The notes beneath the pieces are model-generated. The model was not told the origin of the DNA, ran no database searches, and was given only the letters and a program-made list of their open reading frames with translations. Of a DNA stretch of 64,000 nucleotides, positions 7,782-16,068 are shown piece by piece. Made by a program: the position numbers and the translations under genes. Within the stretch, counting starts at the first letter, position 1. Every line of letters begins with the position of its first letter. Source of the stretch: Streptomyces caeruleatus (GTDB lineage: Bacteria; Actinomycetota; Actinomycetes; Streptomycetales; Streptomycetaceae); assembly GCF_001514235.1 (NCBI RefSeq), contig NZ_KQ948936.1:224672-288671 (forward strand). Reading direction: 5' to 3'.

Positions 7782-7854
7782 TACCCCCGACCGGATTCGA
7801 ACCGGCGCTACTGCCTTGAGAGGGCAGCGTGCTAGGCCGCTACACAACGGGGGC
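7782..7854 (-). tRNA. tRNA-Glu (CTC), variant anticodon stem
   Basis: This 73-nt gene has the same anticodon CTC as the other two Glu copies. The anticodon stem is CTGCC/GGCAG instead of CCGCC/GGCGG, a compensated base-pair change that preserves folding. Confidence 0.95.
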
Positions 7855-7875
7855 TTTGCAGATGAGCTCTGCGAG

Positions 7876-7947
7876 CTGGCCTACCTGGACTCGAACCAAG
7901 ACTAACTGAACCAGAATCAGTCGTGCTGCCAATTACACCATAGGCCA
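7876..7947 (-). tRNA. tRNA-Gln (CTG), first gene of the cluster
   Basis: This is a 72-nt cloverleaf with acceptor TGGCCTA/TAGGCCA, discriminator G and anticodon CTG. It differs from the other Gln copy by a compensated acceptor-stem pair. The transcription order is Gln, Glu, Glu, Gln, Glu. Confidence 0.95.
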
Positions 7948-8038
7948 CTGGAACGCAAGCCCCTGAGGGGATCTTGTTCTAGTTTGCTCCTCCGGGTTCC
8001 GGCCTTTCGGCCCGCTCCTCGGCGGCGCAGGAAGAACA

Positions 8039-8767
8039 TTACCCGAAGGTGGACGGGGCTCCAAAACGGGTATCCGCGCCGAGGAGCGCGGGGAGTTCGG
8101 AGAGGGAGGCGATCCGGTGCGGTCCGCCGGGGGCGCCCGCGCTGGTGTACACGCCCGCACGGTCGATCCAGACGGACAGCAGCCCGGCCTCCGCGGCGCC
8201 CCGCCCGTCGATCTCCGGGTGATCGCCGACGTAGGCCACCTGGTGCGGGGCGAGCTCCAGGGCGGCGCAGGCGGCATGGAAGGCACCTGCCTCCGGCTTG
8301 GCGACGCCGAGCTCTGCGGCGCACAGGATGGCCTCGAACCTGCCGTGCACGCCGAGGACGCGGAGTTTGCGGTCCTGGACGTGGATGCTGGAGTTCGACA
8401 GCACCGCGTGGCGATGGCTGGCGGCGAGGGCGTCCAGGACGGGCAGGACGTCCGGGAACAGGGCCCAGGCGGTCTCGTAGTGCGTGATGTAGCGCTGGAA
8501 CCACGCGTCGGCCTCGGTGTCGGTCAGCTCCGTGCCCAGGAAGACCCGTACGCGATCACGTCGCTGGTCCTCGAAGGTCGCCTCGCCGGCCGAGAACCGT
8601 GCCCACTGGGCGTCCGTGACCTGCCGCCACCGCACGAGAGCCTGCTCGGCGTCGCCGTACGCGTCGAGCAGTCCCTCGGCCAGCAAGTGCTCCCGCATTC
8701 CCGCGCGGTCGGCCGTGGTGTAGTCGAAAAGGGTGTCGTCGACGTCCCAGACAACAGCTTTGATCAC
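8039..8767 (-). CDS. HAD-superfamily hydrolase
   Basis: The protein has 242 aa. Motif I DVDDTLFDY (nucleophile Asp and acid Asp), motif II VLSNSS, the motif III lysine in GVAKPEAGAFH and motif IV VGDHPEIDGRGA are all present, with an inserted helical cap, as in phosphoglycolate-phosphatase-like subfamily I enzymes. The substrate cannot be read from sequence. The GTG start (VIKAVVWDVDDT) places motif I at the usual position. It is head-to-head with the RelE-like gene with only 25 nt between starts, so the two probably share a promoter region. Confidence 0.88.
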   Translation of the reverse strand: MIKAVVWDVDDTLFDYTTADRAGMREHLLAEGLLDAYGDAEQALVRWRQVTDAQWARFSAGEATFEDQRRDRVRVFLGTELTDTEADAWFQRYITHYETAWALFPDVLPVLDALAASHRHAVLSNSSIHVQDRKLRVLGVHGRFEAILCAAELGVAKPEAGAFHAACAALELAPHQVAYVGDHPEIDGRGAAEAGLLSVWIDRAGVYTSAGAPGGPHRIASLSELPALLGADTRFGAPSTFG

Positions 8768-8792
8768 CCTGACAGACTGGCACACTGGGGGC

Positions 8793-9077
8793 ATGACCGA
8801 GTACCGCGTCCAGTTCACCGTCGAAGCCCGTGCGGCGTACGAAGCCTTGCGCGAAGAGCGGCGAGTCCATCTGGACAGGGCCGTACGGATACTGGCGCGT
8901 GACCCGTTCCGCAAGAACGCGACCGCGCAGCTCGGTCCCGACGAGCACCTGCGCAAGGCATATGTGGCGCCCGGTGTGATGCTGGAGTACATGGTCGCGG
9001 GAGCCGTCATGGTCATCGTCGTGCTGGAGATCTTTGACGAGTTCGCGTACCTGATCGACGAGGCCGACGCGGTCTGA
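8793..9077 (+). CDS. RelE/ParE-like protein without antitoxin partner, 94 aa
   Basis: The start MTEYRVQFTVEARAAYEALR, followed by a second helix ending in DPF, the strand ATAQLGPDEHLRKAYVAP and the closing VMVIVVLEIFDEF, is the beta-alpha-alpha-beta pattern of the RelE/ParE toxin fold, at the usual size. ATG 8793 is chosen over an upstream GTG that would run into the HAD gene. There is no small antitoxin-like gene on either side, and the usual C-terminal catalytic arginine/tyrosine pattern is not obvious. It may be a domesticated toxin relative. Confidence 0.7.
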   Translation: MTEYRVQFTVEARAAYEALREERRVHLDRAVRILARDPFRKNATAQLGPDEHLRKAYVAPGVMLEYMVAGAVMVIVVLEIFDEFAYLIDEADAV

Positions 9078-9085
9078 GGCGGACG

Positions 9086-9124
9086 CGTGAGGGGCGGCAC
9101 CGGGTTCCGGTGCCGCCCCTCACG
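9086..9124. terminator. Bidirectional terminator between relE-like gene and gltX
   Basis: This is a perfect 18-bp stem, CGTGAGGGGCGGCACCGG with its complement, on a 3-nt GTT loop. It is the strongest hairpin among the housekeeping genes here and separates convergent transcription. Confidence 0.9.
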
Positions 9125-9136
9125 TACATGGGCGTA

Positions 9137-10612
9137 CTACGCCGCCAGCCTCGCCAGCGCCGCGTCGATCCGGGCCAGGGTCGTGTCCTTGCCCAGCACC
9201 TCGAGGGACTCGAAGAGGGGCAGGCCGACGGTGCGGCCGGTGACGGCTACGCGGACGGGGGCCTGGGCCTTGCCGAGCTTGAGGCCGTGGGCCTCGCCGG
9301 CGGCCAGGACGGCCTCCTTGAGGGACTCGGGGGAGGTCCAGTCGGCCGTGTCCAGCTTCTCGCGGGCCGTGCGCAGGAGCGCGTCCGAGCCCTCCTTCAT
9401 GGCCTTGGTCCAGGACGGCTCGTCGAAGACCGGCTCCGGGAGGAAGAGGAAGTCGACGTTGTCCGTGATCTCCGACAGCACCTTCAGACGGGTCTGGGCG
9501 TGCGGGGCGATCGCGTGCCACTTGACCTCGTCGAAGGCCTCCGGGGCCCAGGGGGCGAAGGGGGCCTTCAGCCAGGGGGCGCAGCGCTCCGTGAAGTCCT
9601 TCACGTCCAGCAGGCGGATGTGGTCGCCGTTGATCGACTCGCACTTCTTCAGGTCGAAGCGGGCCGGGTTGGGCTGCACGTCGGCGACGTCGAAGGCCGC
9701 GACCATCTCGTCCATCGTGAAGATGTCCTGGTCGGCCGAGAGCGACCAGCCGAGGAGGGAGAGGTAGTTGAGCAGGCCCTCGGGAAGGAAGCCGCGCTCG
9801 CGGTAGAGGTTCAGCGACGACTGGGGGTCGCGCTTGGAGAGCTTCTTGTTGCCCTCGCCCATCACGTACGGCAGGTGGCCGAACTCGGGGATGCCCTTGG
9901 CGATGCCCAGCTCCGTCAGCGCCTTGTACAGGGCGATCTGACGGGGCGTCGAGGAGAGCAGGTCCTCGCCGCGCAGGACGTGGGTGATCTCCATCAGGGC
10001 GTCGTCGACGGGGTTGACGAGCGTGTACAGCGGGGCGCCGTTGGCGCGGACGATGCCGTAGTCCGGGACGTTCTCCGGGGTGAAGGTCAGCTCGCCGCGG
10101 ACCAGGTCCGTGAAGGTGATCGTCTCGTCGGGCATCCGGAAGCGGACGATGGGCGCACGGCCCTGCGCCACGTACTCCTCGACCTGCGCGGCGGTCAGCT
10201 CACGGCAGTGGCCGTCGTAGCCGGAGGGCTTGCCGGCGGCGCGGGCGGCCTCGCGGCGGGTGTCCAGCTCCTCCTGGGAGCAGTAGCAGCGGTAGGCGTG
10301 GCCGGCGTCGAGGAGCTTGGCCGCGACGTCCTTGTAGAGGTCCATGCGCTGCGACTGGCGGTACGGCGCGTGCGGGCCGCCGACCTCGGGGCCCTCGTCC
10401 CAGTCGAAGCCCAGCCAGCGCATCGAGTCGAGCAGCTGGGTGTACGACTCCTCGGAGTCGCGGGCCGCGTCGGTGTCCTCGATGCGGAAGACCAGGGTGC
10501 CCTGGTGGTGCTTGGCGAACGCCCAGTTGAACAGGGCGGTGCGGACCAGGCCCACATGGGGGTTACCGGTGGGCGAGGGGCAGAAACGTACGCGGACGGG
10601 TGCGCTAGCCAC
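9137..10612 (-). CDS. gltX: Glutamyl-tRNA synthetase
   Basis: The 491-aa class I synthetase has the HIGH-type motif SPTGNPHVG near residue 14 and the KMSKS-type motif KLSKR near residue 258. The C-terminal anticodon-binding domain ends ARIDAALARLAA. The GTG start at 10612 overlaps the FAH gene's stop by 8 nt, so translation is coupled; an alternative TTG lies 9 nt earlier. In actinobacteria GluRS charges both tRNA-Glu and tRNA-Gln, and GatCAB amidates the latter. The nearby cluster of exactly those tRNAs fits that role. Confidence 0.97.
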   Translation of the reverse strand: MASAPVRVRFCPSPTGNPHVGLVRTALFNWAFAKHHQGTLVFRIEDTDAARDSEESYTQLLDSMRWLGFDWDEGPEVGGPHAPYRQSQRMDLYKDVAAKLLDAGHAYRCYCSQEELDTRREAARAAGKPSGYDGHCRELTAAQVEEYVAQGRAPIVRFRMPDETITFTDLVRGELTFTPENVPDYGIVRANGAPLYTLVNPVDDALMEITHVLRGEDLLSSTPRQIALYKALTELGIAKGIPEFGHLPYVMGEGNKKLSKRDPQSSLNLYRERGFLPEGLLNYLSLLGWSLSADQDIFTMDEMVAAFDVADVQPNPARFDLKKCESINGDHIRLLDVKDFTERCAPWLKAPFAPWAPEAFDEVKWHAIAPHAQTRLKVLSEITDNVDFLFLPEPVFDEPSWTKAMKEGSDALLRTAREKLDTADWTSPESLKEAVLAAGEAHGLKLGKAQAPVRVAVTGRTVGLPLFESLEVLGKDTTLARIDAALARLAA

Positions 10613-11390
10613 GCTTGACAACCTTGTTGGTGAGAGTGCCGATGCCTTCGATGGTGACGGCGACCTCGTCGCCGACGGTGAGCGGCCCGACGCCTGCCGG
10701 GGTGCCCGTGAGGATCACGTCGCCGGGGAGCAGCGTCATGGCCTCGGAGATGTTGACGATCAGATCCTCGATCGGGTGGATCATCTCGCTGGTACGGCCG
10801 AGCTGGCGCTGCTCGCCGTTGACCGTGAGCTGGATGGTCAGGTCGGCGGCCGTTTCGAGGGCCAGGTCGGTCTCCACCCAGGGGCCCAGCGGGCAGGAGC
10901 TGTCGAAGCCCTTGGCCCGGGCCCACTGCTTCTCGCGCTTCTGGACGTCCCGGGCGGTGACGTCGTTGGCGCAGGTGAAGCCGAAGATCACGTCCTTGAC
11001 GCGCTCGCGCGGGACCTCGCGGCACATGCGGCCGATGACGACGGCCAGTTCGGCCTCGTGGTGGAGGTCCTCGGTGAAGGACGGGTACTGGATGTCGTCG
11101 CCCGGGCCGATCACCGAGGTGGACGGCTTGAAGAAGGCGAACGGGGCGTCGGGCACCTCGTTGCCCAGCTCCTGGGCGTGCTCGGCGTAGTTGCGGCCGA
11201 AGGCCACGACCTTGTTGGGGAGCACCGGGGGCAGCAGACGCACCTTGCTGAGCGGGACCTTCGTACCGGAGAGCTCGAAGTCCGCGAACGGGATGCCCTT
11301 GATGATGTCGAGCACGAGCTCGTCCGGCTTGTCGCCCTCGACCGCGCCGAAGGCGACGTTCCCGTCGATGGAGAATCTGGCGATGCGCAC
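10605..11390 (-). CDS. Fumarylacetoacetate hydrolase family protein
   Basis: The protein has 261 aa. The metal-binding signature is HHEAELAVVIGR together with ANDVTARDVQ, and the loop GTPAGVGPL is typical of the FAH fold. Such proteins act as hydroxyhepta-dienedioate isomerases, acylpyruvate hydrolases or oxaloacetate decarboxylases; the sequence alone does not choose. It starts at GTG and overlaps gltX by 8 nt, forming a two-gene operon that is long conserved in streptomycetes as far as I recall. Confidence 0.88.
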   Translation of the reverse strand: MRIARFSIDGNVAFGAVEGDKPDELVLDIIKGIPFADFELSGTKVPLSKVRLLPPVLPNKVVAFGRNYAEHAQELGNEVPDAPFAFFKPSTSVIGPGDDIQYPSFTEDLHHEAELAVVIGRMCREVPRERVKDVIFGFTCANDVTARDVQKREKQWARAKGFDSSCPLGPWVETDLALETAADLTIQLTVNGEQRQLGRTSEMIHPIEDLIVNISEAMTLLPGDVILTGTPAGVGPLTVGDEVAVTIEGIGTLTNKVVKRG

Positions 11391-11529
11391 GGGATGCTGC
11401 GCCCCTCACTTGAGCCGGCTGGAGTCTGACGCTCCAGGCTAACGCGGAAGGGGCGCCCCTCAGGGGCAAGGGCCTCGCGCATTACTGCCGTACGCGGGCG
11501 CTTTGAGTGATCCGGGGCCGGTGCGCGTA

Positions 11530-11715
11530 CTACCCGGCGACGGGGGCCGTGGCGGGGGCTTCCATGAGGATGGTGCGCCGCGGGTTGGCGGTCTGGGTGG
11601 GGAGGTCGACGGAGTGCTCCTGCTCCGGGGTCTGCAGGGCGTCGGCGTCCTTGAGGTGCGCCAGCGTCGTGCGCCGCGGGTTGGCTATGTTGTGGAACAT
11701 CATCGTCGTCTTCAC
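11530..11715 (-). CDS. Small peptide (61 aa) with duplicated ANPRRT motif, unknown function
   Basis: The frame starts at GTG and reads MKTTMMFHNIANPRRTTLAH near the N-terminus and TANPRRTILMEAP near the C-terminus. The heptad-like motif ANPRRTxL thus occurs twice, about 33 residues apart. Nearly every codon ends in G or C (ATA and GAA are the only exceptions), which strongly supports coding on this strand. There is no signal peptide, transmembrane segment or cysteine. The ribosome binding site is weak. It stands alone between the FAH-gltX operon and the conservons. It resembles a precursor or recognition peptide, but no modifying enzyme is adjacent. Confidence 0.65.
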   Translation of the reverse strand: MKTTMMFHNIANPRRTTLAHLKDADALQTPEQEHSVDLPTQTANPRRTILMEAPATAPVAG

Positions 11716-12312
11716 GGTTGTACGTGACCCTGTCGTGTCGGGCGCCGGTGGAGCCTGGTCTCGCGCGGGCGCGGGGTTGTCAAAGTCTTACATCATGTAA
11801 AGCGCCAGGCTAAACACGCGATTCCCCTCCGGGGTCGCGGGGACCCTTGATGTGCGTGTGAGTTTGCTCACGAGCCCGCAAACAAAAGGGGCAATTCAGG
11901 CCCGCAACTCACCCTCATGAAACGGACATTCGCCACCTGAACCCATCATTCCGCTCCTGATCATGGCGACTGGGACACCTCCCGCACCCGAGCAGCTCGC
12001 GGGCATAAGTCCGTTATGGTCCGGATCAGTTTCTACGGCAGGTAATCTCGCCCTCACGCGGTGTCACGTATGTCACGGCTCGACCTACGGGCCTTGTTGG
12101 AGATCCTGCACTGTGCTGGAATTCCACGGACCGCCGCAGGATCGAGCCGGCGCACAGGGGGCGCACCGAGCGCCTGGTGGCGGCGAGATAGGGGGAACCA
12201 GCGCCGGTCACTCACGACCACCGGGGAGCGTGTTCAGGACGCTCCCCATGACGCCGACACCGTGTCCGTCCGTTCACGCGGAGGGGCGCCTGGTCCAGAG
12301 GTTGCGACGCTA
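11716..12312. other. 597-nt non-coding region upstream of conservon 1
   Basis: It holds a 13-nt palindrome TTACATCATGTAA (11788-11800) next to a minus-strand TTGACA (11778-11783), probably serving the NPRRT peptide gene. It also holds nested inverted repeats GTGAG-TTTG-CTCAC and GTTTGC...GCAAAC near 11860-11885, and a direct repeat TGTCACG-TA-TGTCACG at 12062-12077 on the cvnA1 side. Frames through here have poor coding character. Confidence 0.5.
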
Positions 12313-15300
12313 GTGCAGGGACGTTTCAAGAGGGATGGCAGCGCTTCGGCGGAGCCGGAGCACGGCGGGACCGACCGAGGTCCCTCGACCCAGCACGCCC
12401 AGAACCAGGGGGGCCCGGCCCTGTCCGTCGACGGCGGTGAGCGCTCCGGGCGCCCCGCCGTGTCGGCGTCTCCGGGGGCGGCGAGCCCTTCCGCGCCGGC
12501 CCCGAAGAAGGCGCCCAAGGGCACCGGTGGTCCGGGCACGCGAATAGCCCTGCGCAACTGGCGTATCTCCACGCGTCTGGTGGCGCTGCTGACGCTTCCG
12601 GTGGTCGCGGCCACCTCGCTGGGTGCCCTGCGCATCAGCGACAACATGGACGACATCCAGCAGCTCGACAACATGAAGCTGCTGACGGACATGACCAAGC
12701 GGGCCACCGAGCTCGCCGCCGCGCTCCAGGAGGAGCGCGACCAGTCCGCCGGCCCGCTCGCGCACGGTGCCAAGGCGACCGACTACACCGTCAAGGGCTA
12801 CCGGGACAAGACCAACCGGGCCCGCGACAGCTTCATCGAGGCGTCCGAGGAGATCGACGACTCCAGCAAGGACGGCAACCTCAAGGGCGTCCGCGAGAAC
12901 CTCGTCCAGCTCGTCGGTGACCTCGGCACCATCGAGAAGATCCGCAGCACCGCCTACGAGGCCAAGGACAACTCCACGCAGACCGTGGAGGCCTACCACC
13001 GGCTGATCACCAACCTGCTCGGTCTCTCGCAGGACATGGCGGAGGCGACCAGCAACCCGGAGATGATCCAGAGCACGCGTGCCCTGGCGGCCTTCTCCAC
13101 CGCCAAGGAGTACGCGTCCATCCAGCGCGCGGTCCTCGCCGCGGCGCTGCCCGCGAACAACGACAGCGTCGGCGACCTCTCCGAGAACGACCGGCTGTAC
13201 GCCGAGTCCGCGCTGGCGAGCCAGCGCTCCGAGCTGAAGAGCTTCCGGAGCATCTACGGCACCCAGGGCGCCGCCGACCTGCTCAAGTCGATCGAGAAGG
13301 GCAACCCGACGATCACGGCGAGCGACAAGTACGCCAACCGTGCGCTCGGCAACCCCAATGCCCTCGACGACCTGGAGAAGCGGTCGTACCGCGACTGGGT
13401 CGACGACAGCACCACCAAGATCCAGCAGATGCGCGCCATCGAGACGACGCTGCTGGAGGACATGGAGCAGAAGGCCCGCGAGCTGCGCAACGAGTCGGAG
13501 CGCGAGGCGATCATCTCCGGTGCGCTGATCCTGCTCGTGCTCGGTGTCTCGCTGGTCGGCGCCTTCGTCGTCGCCCGCTCCATGATCCGCTCGCTGCGCC
13601 GGCTGGAGGAGACCGCCACCAGGGTCGCCCAGGACCGGCTGCCCGAGCTGGTCAAGCAGCTCTCCGAGTCCGACCCGCAGGACGTCGACACCTCCGTCGA
13701 GTCGGTCGGTGTGCACTCCCGGGACGAGATCGGCCAGGTGGCCGCGGCCTTCGACGACGTGCACCGCGAAGCCGTCCGACTGGCCGCCGAGCAGGCCCTG
13801 CTGCGGGGCAACGTCAACGCGATGTTCACCAACCTCTCGCGTCGCTCCCAGGGCCTCATCCAGCGTCAGCTCTCGCTCATCTCCGAACTGGAGTCCCGCG
13901 AGGCCGACCCGGACCAGCTGTCCTCCCTCTTCAAGCTCGACCACCTCGCGACGCGCATGCGCCGTAACGGTGAGAACCTCCTCGTCCTCGCCGGTGAGGA
14001 GCCCGGCCGTCGCTGGACCCGCCCGGTCCCGCTGGTCGACGTGCTCCGCGCCGCCGCGTCCGAGGTGGAGCAGTACGAGCGCATCGAGCTGTCCTCCGTG
14101 CCGACCACCGAAGTGGCCGGCCGGGTCGTCAACGACCTCGTGCACCTGCTCGCCGAGCTGCTGGAGAACGCGACGTCGTTCTCCTCCCCGCAGACCAAGG
14201 TGAAGGTCACCGGTCACGCGCTGCCCGACGGCCGGGTGCTGATCGAGATCCACGACACCGGCATCGGCCTCTCCCCCGAGGACCTCGCCGCGATCAACGA
14301 GCGGCTCGCCTCGCCGCCCACCGTGGACGTCTCCGTCTCCCGCCGCATGGGCCTCTTCGTGGTCGGTCGGCTGTCCCAGCGGCACGGCATCCGCATCCAG
14401 CTGCGCCCGTCCGACTCCGGTGGTACGACCGCGCTGGTCATGCTGCCCGTCGACGTCGCCCAGGGCGGCAAGAAGCCCGCTCCGGGCAAGCCCGGCCCGG
14501 GTGGTCCCGGTGGCTCCGGCGGCCCCGCCGCCGCGCAGGCCGCCGCAGGTGCGGCCGCCGCTCGTCGTCAGGCCCAGGCCGGTGGCGGCCCGCTCGGCGC
14601 GGGTGCGCCGGGTGGCGGTGCCCTCGGTGCCGGTGCCTCCGGCGGTGGCCGGCTCGGTACCGGTCAGGGTCCGCGGGCCGCGCTGCCCGGACGTGACGGT
14701 GGCGGGCTTCCGGGCGGACCGGGTGCCCCGCGTGTACCGCAGGGCCAGGGCGGCGCGCCGTCGCAGGGCCGGCCGGCTCCCGCGGGTGCCGGTGCCGGTT
14801 TCGGTGGCCAGGCTCCGGGTGCTCCGCAGGGGATGCAGGCCGCGGGCACCGGTCAGGACCCGTTCGGCGCGGGCCAGGACGCCTTCGGCGGCTCCCGTGG
14901 CGCGGGCCCCGGCCGCGAGCAGTCCCGGCCGGGCGCACCGTCGGCGCCGCAGTCCCCGCCCGCCGGTGGTGAGAAGGGCCGCCGTGGCCGTCAGCCGCAG
15001 CTTCCGCCGCGCGGTGGTCCGCGTGCCGAGCTGCCCGGCGGCAACCAGCCGTCCCGCCCGAGCTGGAGCGACGAGAACGCGCTGCCGCCGGTGCCGCGCG
15101 CCTCGCTCGACACCCCGCGCGGGCACGACGAGGACCCCTCGCAGACCTCCCGGATGCCGCGTATCGACGACCGTCAGGACCCCGGCTCGACGGCGGAGAT
15201 CCCGGCGATCCCGCGCCCCGACGCCCGCCCGGACTTCGACGCCGCGGGCCCGGCCTCGTACAACCCGCAGAGCACGGGCCAGTTCGCCCGCCCCGCCGCG

Positions 15301-16068
15301 AACGAGCCGCAGGGCACGGGCCAGTTCGTCCGCTCGGACGTCTTCGGCGCCCCGAACGGGCAGAACACCCCGGCGCAGCAGGGCCGGCCGACGGCGCCGC
15401 AGGCGTACGACGGCAGCTCGACGGGCCAGCACGCGCTGCCCGGCCGCCAGAACCCCGAGTCCACCGGGCAGTACGAGCGGCCGCAGGCCAATGGCACGTA
15501 CGGCGGCAACGCAGGCTACGGCGCCCCGCAGCCCCCGGCCCCGGCCCCGGCGCGTCCGCAGCAGCGGCCCGCACGGCAGGAGCCCGAGGCGCTGCCGCCC
15601 GCGACGGGTCCCGGTGACGGGCGTACGCCGCTGTACGACACGTTGGAGACCAACTGGTTCCACGGCGGTCCGCAGGGGCGTCAGCCCGGTGCGGACGGCT
15701 CGGCACCGGCCTCCGCTCCCCAGGAGCCGCAGGCTCCCGCGCAGTCGTCCTCCGCTCCCCAGCGGACCTCGTCGACCGCCTGGCGCAGCTCGCCGAACGA
15801 CGATCTCGTCCGGCAGGCGGAACGCGTCCGGCAGCCGGCCGCGGGCGGGGTCACCACCTCCGGCCTGCCGCGCCGGGTGCCCAGGGCGAACCTCGTCCCG
15901 GGCACGGCTCAGCAGCAACAGCACCAATCCGGTCCCGCTGTCTCGCGTGCGCCTGACGACGTACGCGGTCGGCTGACCAATCTCCGTCGGGGTATCGCGC
16001 AGGGTCGTGAGGTCCGCAACGGCCAGACCGGCAGCTTCCCGAACCCCACTCACCAGCAGGAGCGTTAG
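12313..16068 (+). CDS. cvnA1: Conservon sensor histidine kinase-like protein CvnA (first copy)
   Basis: The protein has 1251 aa. A basic, disordered N-terminus (1-80) is followed by TM1 (about 87-107), an extracytoplasmic nitrate/nitrite-sensor-like helical domain (110-395), TM2 (about 398-420), HAMP, and a dimerisation helix with LDHLATRM. The HATPase spans about 600-712 (N box LLAELLENAT, G1 HDTGIGLSPEDL, G2 GGTTALVMLP). Residues 713-1251 are a Gly/Pro/Gln-rich disordered tail ending in a conserved block. The GTG (VQGRFKRDG) start is chosen by family N-termini; the frame stays open upstream. CvnA acts at the membrane with CvnB, C and D, analogous to a receptor for a G-protein-like switch. 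Confidence 0.92.
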   Translation: MQGRFKRDGSASAEPEHGGTDRGPSTQHAQNQGGPALSVDGGERSGRPAVSASPGAASPSAPAPKKAPKGTGGPGTRIALRNWRISTRLVALLTLPVVAATSLGALRISDNMDDIQQLDNMKLLTDMTKRATELAAALQEERDQSAGPLAHGAKATDYTVKGYRDKTNRARDSFIEASEEIDDSSKDGNLKGVRENLVQLVGDLGTIEKIRSTAYEAKDNSTQTVEAYHRLITNLLGLSQDMAEATSNPEMIQSTRALAAFSTAKEYASIQRAVLAAALPANNDSVGDLSENDRLYAESALASQRSELKSFRSIYGTQGAADLLKSIEKGNPTITASDKYANRALGNPNALDDLEKRSYRDWVDDSTTKIQQMRAIETTLLEDMEQKARELRNESEREAIISGALILLVLGVSLVGAFVVARSMIRSLRRLEETATRVAQDRLPELVKQLSESDPQDVDTSVESVGVHSRDEIGQVAAAFDDVHREAVRLAAEQALLRGNVNAMFTNLSRRSQGLIQRQLSLISELESREADPDQLSSLFKLDHLATRMRRNGENLLVLAGEEPGRRWTRPVPLVDVLRAAASEVEQYERIELSSVPTTEVAGRVVNDLVHLLAELLENATSFSSPQTKVKVTGHALPDGRVLIEIHDTGIGLSPEDLAAINERLASPPTVDVSVSRRMGLFVVGRLSQRHGIRIQLRPSDSGGTTALVMLPVDVAQGGKKPAPGKPGPGGPGGSGGPAAAQAAAGAAAARRQAQAGGGPLGAGAPGGGALGAGASGGGRLGTGQGPRAALPGRDGGGLPGGPGAPRVPQGQGGAPSQGRPAPAGAGAGFGGQAPGAPQGMQAAGTGQDPFGAGQDAFGGSRGAGPGREQSRPGAPSAPQSPPAGGEKGRRGRQPQLPPRGGPRAELPGGNQPSRPSWSDENALPPVPRASLDTPRGHDEDPSQTSRMPRIDDRQDPGSTAEIPAIPRPDARPDFDAAGPASYNPQSTGQFARPAANEPQGTGQFVRSDVFGAPNGQNTPAQQGRPTAPQAYDGSSTGQHALPGRQNPESTGQYERPQANGTYGGNAGYGAPQPPAPAPARPQQRPARQEPEALPPATGPGDGRTPLYDTLETNWFHGGPQGRQPGADGSAPASAPQEPQAPAQSSSAPQRTSSTAWRSSPNDDLVRQAERVRQPAAGGVTTSGLPRRVPRANLVPGTAQQQQHQSGPAVSRAPDDVRGRLTNLRRGIAQGREVRNGQTGSFPNPTHQQER

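Noticed and set aside
7487..7947. Long near-identical direct repeats considered as a mobile or CRISPR-like array
   Set aside because: Each repeat folds as a complete tRNA-Glu or tRNA-Gln gene.
11778..11783. TTGACA as a -35 box for the NPRRT peptide gene
   Set aside because: The hexamer 17 nt downstream on that strand is GACCAG, not a recognisable -10, so a standard promoter cannot be assigned; only the adjacent palindrome is reported.
11963..12313. Open frame MATGTPPAPEQLAG... ending 1 nt into the cvnA1 start
   Set aside because: It crosses direct and inverted repeats, its codon use is not genomic and no family pattern is seen. It is better read as the cvn1 upstream region.
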